Assembly: GCA_034509495.1 (NCBI GenBank)
Contig: CM067507.1
Location: 36,197,461 to 36,261,460, forward strand
Length of the DNA: 64,000 nt
Reading direction: 5' to 3'
Source of the DNA: Acestrorhynchus altus
Lineage: Eukaryota > Chordata > Actinopteri > Characiformes > Acestrorhynchidae
Under the pieces are notes generated by a model. It did not search any database. It saw only the letters and a list, made by a program, of their open reading frames with translations, and was not told the origin of the DNA. Made by a program: the position numbers and the translations under genes. Below, one piece after another: positions 12,892 to 27,657 of this stretch. How positions within the stretch are numbered: the stretch's first letter is position 1; each line of letters starts with the position of its first letter.

Positions 12892-15763
12892 GTATTACAT
12901 CACTGACATCACAAGATGTTTAAATGTATGCATTGCTTGTCTAGTCCCTGTAGAGAAGTACTGCCAATAGAATAGGACTCTCTGTAGCAGATAAACGATA
13001 ATGAACCTGTTGGCACCGTTTCTAATACCAGGGGTATAAAGCCCCTCCGGCACTGAGCTGCTGGAATGATGGAGCGCCGTCCAGCTTTGGAATTGATCAC
13101 TTTAATGTAATGATATGAAATATTCTAGTATATCTATCTGTCTCCCATTTCCTGACGTGTGTGAGGTGTTGAGGGTGCTGTACTGAAGATGACTCTGTGT
13201 TCATCAGGGAGGCAGAGGAACCGGCTGGAGCCAATGGACACCATCTTCGTGAAGCAGGTGAAGGAGGGAGGCCCCGCCCATGGAGCTGGACTCTGCACAG
13301 GTAAATCAGCACACCTGGGTCTCCATGGAGACCAGATACTGTTACTGGACGGAAGTGAAGCCGACAGGAACACTGGCCCCCGCTGCCGCTGATAGGATGG
13401 TGTGTCAGCAGATTATGAGACTGTAACTGAGACGCGTAAGTGGACATTAGTGCTGCTGCACATCATAAATGATGTTTAGGCAAGCGAAGAAGTCTCAGAT
13501 ATGATCAATATATTAAATATTCATCATCGCAATATCATTATAGGAGAGTTTTGAAGTTCTTTTTGAAGGTTTGTTGAACTAATCCTGTGATATTTCATAA
13601 TCTGGAAAAGAGAAACTATATTTCGAACGGAGTTGAGATGAGTTCACTTAGTGAAACACTGTATTTTACAGGGTGGAGGTTTTCAGGCCATAGAGCTTTA
13701 AGCACATGGTGATCAAACATCACAATAAGAGGGTACTTTATTTTATTATGGGGGGAAAGAGCTCTGCTACTGTAATTACACCAACCAGCCATAACATTTA
13801 AACTGGAACCTGTGCAGGATTGGATATCTCAACCAGTCGGTTCTGGAAGCTGATGTGTTCTTGCAGGAAAAATAGACAAGCGTAAGAAGCTGAGACACCA
13901 AACTGTGATGTTCTAGACATCTGGATCAGAGCATCTCCGGAACATCTGGCAGATATTTCTCGAAAGTGCTTCAAGGAAGGACAACCAGTGCCAGAGTCAT
14001 GGGCACCCATGCTGGTCCCACCTCACAACTTACAGGACATAATTTAAGGATCTGCTGAATGTCTCGGTGTTCCAGATACCAAAACACACCTCAGAGGTTT
14101 TGTGGAGTCAATGCCTTGACAGGTTAGAGCTGTTTCAGTTGTCACCCCAATATTCTGAGAATAATCTGAGACACCATTACAAGAACCCAACTGTGATGTT
14201 CTAGACGACTGGGTCAGAACGTCTCCAGAACATCAGGCAGGTCTTGGGGGGGTGTTCCCAGGAAGCAGTGGTCATTACCTACCTGAAGTGCTCAAATGAA
14301 GGACAACCAATGAACTGGCAACTATTGGCAAGTCATTGGTGACCAAGGCCTGATGATGCTCATGGAGGTCCCACCTCACAGCTGTAACGTCTCGGTGCCA
14401 GATACCACAGAACAGCATTTATTCCAATGGGAAAAGCGTGTGTCCAATCAAACCGCTGCATACTGGATCTTACAGTCAGGCAGTGTGGAGTTGGAATTGA
14501 GGAATGTAATGAAGTACTGTAGCAGAAGTACTCAGGCCCTCCTGCCTGCTTCTGAACCGTCTCATTTACATGACGTGAAAGGCTGTATCTGTCTGTTTGT
14601 GATTACACTAAACCAATTACTCAACTAACCCAGATTCCCCCGCAGATCCTGCTCCAGGAGAGGGTCTCTGACCTCAGCTAGATCAGCACTTTAAAGTCAA
14701 CCTGAAAGAGGAACTGTTCTTTATGGGGGGCAAAATGAATTAAATCTTAAATATAAAAATGAATTTTATGTTTGTTTTCATTTTTCATATTGAAAAGATC
14801 TGATCTGTTACAGCTGCATAATTTAAAGGAGGCTCTAGAACCCTCTTGGGCTTCTACACTGGACACGAGATGAGATACGGTTTGGCCAGGAGGTGTACAG
14901 GTTCCGTATGGCATCTGCAGCTGGGCCTGTAGATCCTGCACATTCATAGGTTGCAGAAGCTGGCATCCAGCTGCTCCCGTAAATGCACGATTGGTGATTA
15001 ATCTGGCAACCTGGCAGAATTCCTGGGAAACCCTGCCTGTGTGGGAGCACTATCCTGCTGAAAAATACCAGTTGGAAGCCCTGCCATGTGAGGTGACACG
15101 TGGCCTCCACCTCCTAGCAGCGTTGTCAGAGGGTGTAGATGGTGGGCGATTTGTTGAGATAAGCGTCCTGCTTGTTTCATAGCAAAGGCAGGACTCAAGC
15201 ACTCACCATGGAGCCTCCATATTTGAACCTGGGGCTTGAACCTGGATATGTCACAAAAGACGTCCAGGTTGCTTGTTCACGACAGCGCTGCAAACAATGG
15301 CGATGGAGGCTTGATCAGAACGGCCTAGATGGCTGCAGTTGGCTGGAGTGTGTCGTAGAGGCAAGTCTCACAGTCAGCGATCTCTCACCAGGAGGTACAC
15401 TACCCAAAAGTAGCCTTCTTATAGGGCAGTGGACTCGGTGTGTAATCAGACCCCACCTGTCAGCGTTCACGGTCAGCACTATCATACACATACAAACCAG
15501 TAGAAAAGAGGATCTGTGGACCTGCTCGTCTGACCCGTACATGTAACCACTTTAACCAAAACTAGAGCCCTGCTGACCCACCTGTCTCCTGTCTTTCCTT
15601 CTGCTCAGGGGACCGGATAGTGAAAGTCAACGGAGAGAGTATCATCGGAAAGACGTATTCCCAAGTGATAGCCTTGATACAGAACAGGTAAACGATTGAT
15701 CTGCCTTTCTCACTTTCTCACTCCTCTCAATCTCTTTTCTCTTTTCTTTCTTTGCTGTATATC

Positions 15764-15825
<62 letters not shown>

Positions 15826-16806
15826 TCTCTCAATGGAGGTGTTGATTACTGTATATCCAATGTTTAATGTTTTCAGTGTAAATAATGGTGGTTCTGGAGT
15901 GAAGTGTATGACGTGGTTTTTTAATCCTGAATCTTATCTGTTCTTCATTTCCCCAAAACACCAGCTAAACTTCTCACCCAGCAGGATGCTGAACCCTCTC
16001 ATAACTTCATGTCTGTAAATGAAATTCCTAACAGTGCCTAATGAACTGTGCACTGGAGCTATTCGTTTCCTGGAGAGCTTTGATTTGTAATAAATGTGAA
16101 ACATCACAGAGCTGAAAAGTTGTTCACTTGAGGCGGGAACATCTTTCTTCCAGTCGATGTCAGAGATGGTAGATGGTCATAGGAAACATCTAATTGATAT
16201 TATTTCAGCCAAAGAGGAGATACCATTTTTATGAATTCTATTTTATAAATATGTGGAAGTCTAAGGTGTTGTGGGGTGTCCTCATTTTCTCACCGCGCCG
16301 TATGTGTTTGGCGTTTTCAGTGAAAGCAGCGTCTGGGCTATGTGTGATGCGAAGGATGAAGACATTTACAGCTGGTGGAGTTTCTCTGTTTCTGAACTGG
16401 TCAGTTCCGCCGCAGCAGCTTTAGGTTCTTGTCTGCTTTTCGTTTTTTGATATTGCATTTCGCATCGAGTCGTCCGGAAGCATCACCTCCACAGCTGCAC
16501 ACGAGCACTCAGCCTCACGACGGCTTTTCTCTCTTCCTCATTTTTACTGACTTCTCACATCTAATAATGCATAGATCGGATGGATGGATGGATGGATGGA
16601 TGGATGGATGGATGGATGGATGGATGGATGGATGGTCAAAGGATGGGTGTTTGGGTGAAAAATGGATGGATGTTTGAGTGGATGGAGGATGTGGGTGAAT
16701 GCTTTCCCGTATGGAGATTACCACTGATCCTTAATTTGGTTGCATTTCCTGTTATGGAACACTGCAGTGATACAGCCTGTGTGTGTGTGTGTTTCTGTGT
16801 GTGTGT

Positions 16807-16862
<56 letters not shown>

Positions 16863-17141
16863 CAGAAGTCTGACTCAGTCCCTATTCATGCTAAATGTTA
16901 CGACAGACCTGCATTCTTGAACTTCTGCTCCCAGACAGACACCACAGCTCCTGTTCCCCTCAAGACAGTGTCTACATACCGTATTAACTATGAGGATCTC
17001 ATGGTACTCCATCAATTCAGATAGAGTCATACAGTCTATAAATCACATGATCAAGTATGAACAGCTTTCAGTATATATTTATATGGGCTATTTTATAATG
17101 GGCTTATTGGAATCGTTGAAAGTATTATATTAACAACACGT

Positions 17142-17212
<71 letters not shown>

Positions 17213-17930
17213 TGCCCCTGTTTGTGTGTGTTTGGACCCGTATGATGAAATGACTGGGCCCCTCATCACCTCAAACCAAAGATGGATGTAATTTCCATAA
17301 TTGATCTCTCTGCAAGGACTGAGGGCTGAACAGATACCTATCATTAACAAATAGTTGCTCCCAGAAGAATGTGTGCATTGGGAAGGAAAATAAAGGTTAC
17401 CAGGAACAATACATAGAGATGAGATAGAACTCTATTGATCTCTTAGGAGAGGTTCCCTCAGAAATAAAGGTTCCAGTAGCAGCATCAGTGCAGTACAGCA
17501 AGAGAAGACAGTTATGTGTCTCTCAGTTCGGCGTTGGGTTTAACGCCAACATGCCGAAACGATCTGCATGGAGTTGTAGAGGTTCCTAATGGTGTCTGTG
17601 TTGATCCATCCCATACACAACTTGAATGTTCTCACTCAGTTGTGCAGATGGTGTGGTAGGAATTGGAGTGTTCATGGGCGTCCATTAGCATCCACATTTT
17701 CAATCAGATAGATCTGGAGATGAGACCGACCACGGCGTAGTATCTGTATCTTCAAAATGAATCTTGAGGCAGCAGCAGAACCACTGGTTGCAAGCCTCGA
17801 CAATGTAATGATGGTCTGTTAAAGTGGGTACAGGTGCAACGATTTGTTTGAGGATGAGGGTATCGTAGCTCCTTTAATAACACGTCAGCTTCTATTTAAG
17901 TTTGTTCTCTTTGTGAGTTATTCACTTTGT

Positions 17931-17981
<51 letters not shown>

Positions 17982-18396
17982 TTCTGCGGTGGTGTGTGTT
18001 ATAGTCTGCTTTATCCTGCACTAGAATGGCAGCAGTCGAGTGTCTTTACACACACCTGACCTCTTCCTCCTGTCCTGTCTCACTGCTCCTCTCTCTGCCT
18101 CCCTCTTTCTCTTCCTTCCTTCTCTCGTCTCTCCAGTTCTCCAGGACATCACACTGCTCTATTAAGCAGCTTCTCACCTGTTACTGTCAGTTTACCTTCA
18201 TTCTCAGGCTTCTTAGTTGTGCTGAGCCATGGGAGAACCATTTTGAGCCATATTTGGACCTTGGTTTTTAACTGTGCTGTGGAAGTGCAGAAGAACTTAA
18301 AAGAGACATAAGATACTGAAGGTTACAGGCTGGTTCTCCTTCACCAATGACTGTATGAGTCATATATCGTATGTTTGATGATTGGTTTGATTACTT

Positions 18397-18482
<86 letters not shown>

Positions 18483-21400
18483 TGTGTGCAGGAAGGCAGT
18501 TAGGAGGAGAGAGGTGCAGAGCAGGTGTAACCTGACCCCTCAGGTAAACACACAGTGGTGAAAGTCCCTTATATTGCTCACACACACTCACTCCTGTCTG
18601 CAGCGGAGCTTTTCTCAGACACATGCCCGTCTGCGCTGAGTTTGAGGATCAGTAAAATGCTGGCAGAGATTCCTTTACCCCGTGTTAGTGTTGGCATTAG
18701 TGCCCCTGCGAATCTCTGCGCTCCTCTGGCTCTGCCCTCCTGCCTGCGCACTGCTCTCTCTCCACAGCCGAAGGTGCGTAAGCCTCCGTCTCTTAATCCC
18801 TTCGCTGGGTCACTGCTTTTATTCTGAGCCTGGCAACTTGCCCTCTCTCTCTCTCTCTCTCTCTCTCTCTAACTCTATTTCTTTCTCTCTCTCTTCCCCT
18901 TTCTTTTTCTCTCTCCTTCTTTTCCTTTCTTTCTCTTCCTCTTATCTTTCTCCCTCTCTCTCTTTCTCTTTTCTGACTTTTTCTCCCTCTGTCTGTCTCT
19001 CTCTCCCTCTCTGCCATTCTCTCTTCCTCGCTTTGTCTTTCCCTCTCTCTCTTTTCTTTCCAGCTCTCCCTCCCTCTCAGTTTAAATCAACTCATCCTTT
19101 GGTGGTTCTTCAGTCTGAACTCGTTCTTAACAGTTTGTGCAAAGAACACGATTTTGAGACAAATTTATGAAGTGCTTAACTGATGCATCCCAATAAAGTT
19201 GCCCAAAGAACCCTCCATGAACCTTAACTGGAATGGGTTCTTTGGGTTAGGGTAAGTTCTCCCAGGATCCTCTAAGAGCACTGAGGAGCATTTGAATTCT
19301 TGGAGGAGCTTTAAGGAACTTAGAGGTAGAACTCGCAAGATCTCAACTATGTTCTTCAGAGGAGAACTTCTTCCTCCTCTTTACTGTGTTTCTGTTTACC
19401 TGCCTGTGTTCTGACGGGGTCTGGAGTTTCTACACTGATCACTCTCATTGATCAGAGACAGGAGGAGGAAAGAGGGGATGACAGTACTGACCACAGAATA
19501 GAGAGCAGACCTTTAGAATTGACCTGGTTGCTGTTTATTATCTCCAACCCTGATATTATAATCAATCCATTCTTACTAATTGTTGTGCATTTCTATGAAC
19601 CCTTCGTACAAATGACATCTGAGTGACAGATCTATAAACCTGACCGATCACTGACCCCAGATGCTGTTGGTCACCCAGTATCTGACCGGTTCCTCACTAT
19701 TAGACATACTAACCTGACCGGTCTCGTTCCTGTTAACACTCCTTCTAATGAACACATTCAGCTATATTCAGCTTATGCTGCACCCAGTGCAGACACAGAT
19801 GTGCAAATGCACACACACAGCGTGTCTAGTCCCTGTAGAGAAGTACTGTCAATAGAACAGGACTCTCTGCATCAGATGAACAATCATGAACCTGTTGGGG
19901 GTATAAAGCCCCCCGGCATTCAGCTGTGGAGCGGCGCAACTATGTTCTCCATCCAGTATTTTTGGGATGAGTTGGGCATCTTGACCTCACTAATGCAATC
20001 AAATCCTCACAGCAGTGCACCATAATGTAGAAGAATGTCTTCTCTGGGCAGTAGTGACAGTTACTCTACAGACCTATGTGGGTGTATAGTTTTGCTCTCG
20101 GGCTCCCTCTACAGTTGGAGGCCGTAATTCCATTTTACTTCACTGATGTAAATACAAACCATGCTTAGAGTGCCCCCTCATGGACAGCTATACACATGCA
20201 TTTGTTGACAAGCAACGTCTGAAGTGGAAAGAAAAGCACATGGACTGAGGCTGTAGAGAAATATCACAGGATAGTATGACTAACATGTCTATCTGACTTT
20301 TTTATGGGTTCTCTGCAGTTCTCTGATTGGATTAGACCTCCGCTGACCAGCCTGTTGGCAAATTGACTATCATAAAATGCTTGACCTTAATGCAGAAAAC
20401 AAAATGAAAAAGGAATGAACGGATGAAATTTAAATACGCATTGAGACCTTTATGTAAATGAAAGAGAAAGACCAAAACCTCTACTGTAGCTTTTCCCACC
20501 GTCCACACTCGCGAGACAACGTAAACATTATAACCATCTCTTCCTTTTCAGGCTTATTCCCAAGATGCATACCTCAAAGGAAACGAAGCGTACAGCGGAA
20601 ACGCTCGGAACATCCCCGAGCCTCCTCCCATCTGCTACCCACGGATAGAGTGCAAAGCCTCGGGGGTGGCCCAGGCCCAGTCCTCAGAGCCCCTGACCCA
20701 CCCTGAGGCCTCGCTCGGAGCAGGACGGCGCTCTAATCCCGAGCTGAGCTACAGAGTGGAGATCCCTGTTCCCCCCTCGCCTCCGCCTGCCTCACAGGTA
20801 GAGACTCCCCTCGATGTCCTGAACTGATTATGGGAAGCTATAGAGAAATAACAGCCAGTTTAATGCTGGTACGATTTAGGTGGTTTACACACAATCGTTT
20901 CACTGGAAATATGTCTGAAGACGTGTCAAATATATGTACATGACATAACTGAATATTAATACCTGTCCCTGACTGCAGGCCTCCAAGACTGTTGTGTGTG
21001 TGTACAGCGAGAGCTCGAGGACTGCAGTGGAGTCGGAGGAAACCTCGACTCGATCTACCCCCAGCCACAGAACCGAGGAGGACCGGTAATATATCGGCCT
21101 GTGTTTATATACTCTTACATTGAAGCTGCAGCCTGTTCTTGTTGTTTTTTATTATATATCGAACTCAGGACGTTATAAAAGGCAGGCATGAAAATGATGT
21201 TCAACATAATAAACCCAAATAAACATAAAGTCAGTGGTCAGTGAGAGCGTCTACCTGTAATTAACTCTATATAACATTAGAATAAACACAAATAAACATA
21301 GTCAATGGTCAGTGAGAGCGTCTACCTGTAATTAACTCTATATAACATTAGAATAAACCCAAATAAACATAGTCAGTGGTCAGTGAGAGCGTCTACCTGT

Positions 21401-24400
21401 AATTAACTCTATACAACATTAGAATAAACCCAAATAAACATACAGTCAGCGGTCAGTGAAAGTGTCTACCTGTAATTAACTCTATATAACATTAGAATCT
21501 TTAATCTGGATTTAAAGGTACGCCCCCCTCGCTGCTGAGTCTGCTGCAGAGCGGCCCAGAGCCCACACCACCGCCTCTTCTACTGCTGGAGGAACGCAGC
21601 TACACTACACACCCAACCGACCCACAGAGCCCGCTGCATTCCCCACTTCAGCCTCTGTGCACACCCAGTCCCTCCGACCCCCAGTGACCACAACACCAGC
21701 TTCCAGCCCCTACACCCCCTCCCCTCCCTCCTCCACTACTTCCCCTTGCTCACCCCATCAGAACATTGACTGGAGGAACTACACCACCTATAAGGAATAC
21801 ATTGACAACAAGCGCCTCTACATGTACGGCTGCCGGACAATCCAGGAGCGTCTGGACAGTCTCAGGGCGGCTGCGGGCGAATACAGCAAGCAACAGCAGG
21901 CCGGTCAGGAGACTCTGAAAGGTCTGAACGGAGCCCAGATTCGGAGGAGGAGCGCATCTCATGAACGGAGTCACCATGGTACAAGGTAGTGTTCACATTA
22001 TCAGTCCGTATTTTTTTGTTTAATATTTTAAAGAATTTGGGTTCCATTTATTTTACAGTCCCTTAAAACACAAAAAAATTGACTCCGCCCCTCATCATAG
22101 GGTCCCCCTGCCACTGCGCAGTGTGTCTCAGGAGAAACTGGGTGGTTCTGACCAAGGTTCACAAGACTGGCCCCGGAGTGTGTCGCAGGACGCCCTACCG
22201 TCAGCGCCGGTGGGAGTGAATAAACAGAGGGCGCGGTCCTGCGACTACCTCAGCAGGCACGGTGACAGTGGCGTGGACAGGCTACTGCTGGACAGACGGA
22301 CGTACGGCCGGACGGAGACGGACGAGAGGATAGCGGATTGTGCTGAAGAGACAGAGGCCAGGGGCTGCAGGCAGTCCAGCTCTTTACGCTCAGTGTCCCA
22401 ACCACACAGGACCACGGGTTACGGGGGGAGTTATCCAGGACTGTCCGTCACACCTCACTTATCTAAAGGTATGAGTCACAGCTTTGGTTAGTTTATGTTT
22501 TTTAGTTTGAAATGCTTCATTTTATGCTGGGACGAGTGGATCAGACACAGCAGTGCTGCTGGAGTGTTTAAACATTGTGTCCACTCACTGTCCACTCTAT
22601 TAGACACTCCTACGGACTTACACCACCTTGTAAGTTTGTTTCTGCACGGTTTGTGCTGGTCGTCCTCTAGTCCTTCATCAGTGGAGCTGATTAAATGGAC
22701 AGTGAGTGTAGAAACATGAAGGTTCTAGCTTATTGAATGACTTGATTGAAGCTTATTTTCATTATTTTGGTTATGCAGTGCTGAGCTCCAGGGCAGAGAG
22801 TCTGGGGAACACTGGTGCTCCAAAGCCCTCTCACCCTCCCGCTCAGTCCTCTCAACCTCTGGATACCTCGTCTGCTTCCTACGTCGCCTCTGCTCTCGCT
22901 TCCTTACATGCCAGCAGCAGCGTCACAACTCAAGAGCCGTCTGAAGACCAAAGAGCCGCCCCAGTGCCTAACCACGTGCCCCCCAGCCTCCAGAACACAC
23001 ATCTGTCCAGGGCAAGGACAGAGAGCCTGCAGGAGTCCATTGGCAGTGTGGGGCTCAGAGTCCGACCCCAGAAATCCCAGTGGACACAACAGGCCAGAGA
23101 TTTGCCGATATGTCGTAGCTTTGATGCTTCAGTTTTGGAGCGACCAGTGATAAGGAGGCAGTTGTCCCGGGGCAGGGGGAGGGAAGGCGAAGGAATCGAG
23201 GGAGCTGAGGCCACAGTGGTGGTGTTGAGGCGGGAGAAATCGGGCCCTCCACCCCTTCGGCACCCGTCCTACATCCAGGCTGTGAGCGAGGGAGAGAAAG
23301 TAGGAGAGACGCCCACTTGTTGGCTGCCCAATGACGCACGCAGGGACATGCACATACAGCGGCTAGGAGAGCAGCACAAGACCTCGGGGTCAGCAGACTT
23401 GGGCGATTCGCTGGACTCCATCCCCTTCATTGGTGAGAACCAGAGCATATTCTTTCCTCTGCAGCTGTTTCCCCATTTCCTTAATTTCCATGAAACAATT
23501 CATAGTGGATACTGAATGATTCACAGTTTATACTCAGTAATTTGTAGAAGATAGTGAATAATTCATACTGGGTACTGAATACATTACAGTGGATACAGAA
23601 TAATTCATAGTGGATGCTGAATGTTTCATAGTACACTCTGAGTAATTCATAATGGATATGGAATACTTCATAGTAGATGCTGAATGATCCATAGCTGATG
23701 CTGAATGATTCATAATGGATACTGAATGATTCATAATGGGTACTGAATGATTCATAATGGGTACTGAATGATTCATAATGGATGCTGAATGATTCATAAT
23801 GGGTACTGAATGATTCATAATGGATACTGAATGATCCATAGTAGATGCTGAATGATCCATAGTAGATGCTGAATGATTCATAATGGATACTGAATGATCC
23901 ATAGTAGATGCTGAATGATCCATAGTAGATGCTGAATGATCCATAGTAGATGCTGAATAATTCATAATGGATACTGAATGATTCATAGTGGATAGTGAAT
24001 AATCCATGGTACTACTACTAATAATAATATGGAGAAGAAGAAGATGGTGAGGAATATAAATTGTGCTGCTGTTGCTATAGGAACCAGTATCTTCTCTCAG
24101 GGTGTAGGTGAGGGATGCTGGGGTCTGCTGAGATCAGTGCTTGGTAACAGGTGGACGTACGAGTCAGAATCCCTCCTGTAAGTGTTTCACTTCAGTTATA
24201 TTAATGGAGGTTTCACTGCTCCTGCTGATCTTCTTACACTCCACAGTGCTTCAGTGAAGAACTGTTCCTGGAACCAGAGGTTTAAGCTTCTCTCCTCTGG
24301 GAGTGTGGGTGAGGGGCGTGTTTCATATCAGTTTGAGGAAGTGTGATGGGAGGTTATCGGAACTCCACCGGGGCACTTGGTGTTTCATGTCATCGTCACT

Positions 24401-25121
24401 GGAGGTCTTTCTCTTTTATTTAAGATGGGTCATTTTGGAGATATGAGGTTTCGGGCCAGTTATTTTGATTGTGTATCTACTGTAGAAATAACCAGGAAAC
24501 ATGAAAAAGAAAAAATGAGGTGATTAATTAAAGTAACTGAAGCTGCTGAAATATGAAGTGTGTATCTGTAAATGTATAATCATATTGACCTGATAATATC
24601 AGTATCAGTATCAGTACTGACCACATCGGTCAACCCCCACACACACAGCAGCATGTCTGCTAGATCAGAAGTTCTCTACCCATGGGCTGTAGCCCCCTAG
24701 TAGTAGCCCCCAGATACTACTTACTACCACCAGTATGGTACCTCCTACTACTACTACCAGTACTGTACCTACTACTACTCCTACCGGTACTGTACCTCCT
24801 ACTATTTCCACCAGTATTGTACCTAATACTACTACCGCCAGTATTGTACCTCCTATTACTACTACCACCAGTACTGTACCTCCTCCTCCTCCTCCTCCTC
24901 CTCCTCCTCCTCCTACTACTACTTCTAACAGTACTGTACCTCCTACAAGTACTACCGGCACTGTACCTCCTGCTACTTCTACTACCAGTACTGTACCTCC
25001 TAATAGTACTACTGGTACTGTACCTCCTACTACTCCTCTTCCTCCTCCTCCTCCTCCTCCTCCTACTACTACTATTACTATTATTACTACTATTACTACT
25101 AACAACAACAACAACAACAAC

Positions 25122-25165
<44 letters not shown>

Positions 25166-27575
25166 TGATATCAGGAATTAAAAACTGAAACAGTAAGATA
25201 ATTAAAATGATATACATGTCTTGATTGAGGGGATCCTGTGGGGGTAAGGGGGGTTCTGCAGTTCTAACACACTGCAGTTCTAACACACTCCTGGTGCTCA
25301 GAGAGCTCTGTTGTGCTGTATGATGGTGATGCCTGTGGGCAGCTTTTTGTTTTCACAGATGGAAATGAAGTGACTTCTGTTGACACAAGCAAATGGAGTG
25401 TTTTTAATTCCTCCGACCGCGACATTTACAGGACATCTAGGACCTTAAACAAGCGTTATGATCTGTGACATGGCTTCTGGTGGCCTGCGTTACACTGTGA
25501 CTGCTGTGAGGGCCATCAGCGCCGTCCTGATGATTAGATGTGACGTGCTGGTGTAGCAGGCGGAGAAAAGATACTCTGACCTTAATGATGTTAAGTTTCA
25601 GCTGCAGGAAAAGGGGAAAGCCCCCTGTGCCCCCCACCCCCTGATATTAAAGGTCTCAGCTCAGGTTCCTGCTCTTTCACAGCGGAGAACCTGAAACAGG
25701 TCAGACAAGCCTGCGGTGATTCAGCCAAACACCAGCACATCACAGTGATGAACCCTTTACTTAGTTTTACATGGAATTAAAATTAGAATTTGGGGCTGTT
25801 GAGCAGGGATCAGTGATTCCCAATCCAGAATCCAGTTCTATATATTCTAGAATATTCTATAAATCGGAGAACACTCTTTAACATTATGGGAAATAGAAAA
25901 TTAAAAAAAGAAGAAAAAAAGAAGATAGAATTAAAATAGATTTAAATAGAATTAAAAAATAGAAAACAGTGTGAATGGACTATTGTAGAATATTGTTAAT
26001 GGGGAGAACCTTCTCTAATGATGTGAATAGGCAATAACATTCTAGAACTGTGTTAATGGCAAGAAAATTGGCAAATGGTGTTCTAGGCTGTACTTCTAAG
26101 TATGTGTGGGAGAACATTCTAGAACACTAAAGAAGAGAAGATTGTAGAATGTTTTAAATATGGGAGAACTTTCTAGAGCAGTGTGAATGTGGTGATGTAG
26201 AAGAAGGAGAACATTCTAGAACTATGTGAGTGGAAGGGAATAGAATAGAATGGTGTGAACGGAGGAACACGCAGCGTGAAGGTGGAGAATATTCTACATC
26301 AATGGAGTGAGAAGATTGCAGAAAAGTGGAATGGTAGGAACTCCAGGATGGTGTGAACAAGTGCCTAAATAGAATAGAATTCTAGAACTGTCTGAATGAA
26401 GAGATTGTTTTATATACTACGAATGGAGACAATATCATAGAGCAGTATGAATGAGGAGAACATTATATTACAATGTGAATAAGAGAACATTTGAGAATGG
26501 AGTAAATAGAGGATGTTTCTCAAACAGTGAATGGGGAGAACCTTGCAAATTTTATTGTCATTGGAGGACAGCTGTCTAGAATGGTGTGAATGAAGAGAAG
26601 GTTCTAGGACTGTATGAATGGTGTGAATAGGGAGAAGTATCTAGACCATTTTATCACATTGAGGAGAACATCCTGCAGTACAATTATGTCAGTGGAGAAC
26701 AACATTCTAGAACAGTATGAACAGGGAGGTTCTGGTCAGACTCCAGTGAGAACATTAAGGAGCTTCAGCGAGGGTTCCTGGAATAAACTGTAGGGCGTGT
26801 CAGGACTGGTCTACACACTCACCACGGTTCCTGTTAATCACTTCCTTCTACTTCTAGACAATGCAGAGTGCGGTGTGCGGTGTGTGTGGACAGTGTTCTA
26901 CTTACACTCGGGTTCTTGTCCAGAAAAACATTGCTGCCTTTGTTCTTTCGCTCAATGAGTCTGATGAGATGGTATTGTTCTCCTGACCCCATTCAGACCA
27001 GCGCGGTTTAACAAAATCAGTTTGGCGCCTGTACATATATGTCCTAATGAAGACATTCAGCTACTTCATGTTGCACCCACTGCTGACACAGATGTGCAAA
27101 TGCACACTCTGGACACCCCTTTTAATAAATGTGTTCAACTACTTAAAGTCGTCTCCATTGCTGACGCAGATGTGCAGATACGCATGAACCTGCTGGCCCC
27201 ATGTCTGATGCCAGGCGTGGACTAGAGCGTCAGCACTGAGACCTCAGCACTGAGCTGTGGAGCAGAGGAACTGTGTTCTCTGGAATGATGGAGCTCCAGG
27301 ATGAGGCAGGGTGGGGTGGTGATCATCAAACATGCTGACCTTACTAAGGCTTCTGTGGCTGAATGCAGTCAAACCCTCACAGCAGTGTTCCGGAATGTAG
27401 TGGAAGTAGGAGGGAGAGGGTGCAGCAGAGACAGCATGGCGGAGCCAGCGTGGGCTTGTTGAGTTCACTGGGTTTATCTGTCTGCCTGACTTATTTTCTT
27501 TCACCAGAGCGTTTCCTAATCTGCCTCTCAATATGACAACAGTGCTCTGATGTCATGTATTGCAAATACACTCCC

Positions 27576-27657
<82 letters not shown>

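Noticed and set aside
15642..15833. Arg/Glu-repeat frame on the minus strand
   Set aside because: It is the CT microsatellite read in reverse, overlapping exon 4.
18555..18827. Frame containing [15 protein letters not shown] considered as the missing PDZ exon
   Set aside because: Phase from exon 4 leads to a stop, and beyond S-D-T the similarity is not convincing; 16321-16374 fits far better in spacing, phase and KDEDI.
23534..24007. Antisense 157-codon frame as a real gene
   Set aside because: It is exactly a 21-bp minisatellite read in its own period, inside an intron, with no promoter or splice signals.
24665..25286. Long overlapping open frames on both strands
   Set aside because: They are produced by triplet microsatellites; composition is almost single-residue runs and there is no homology or splice structure.
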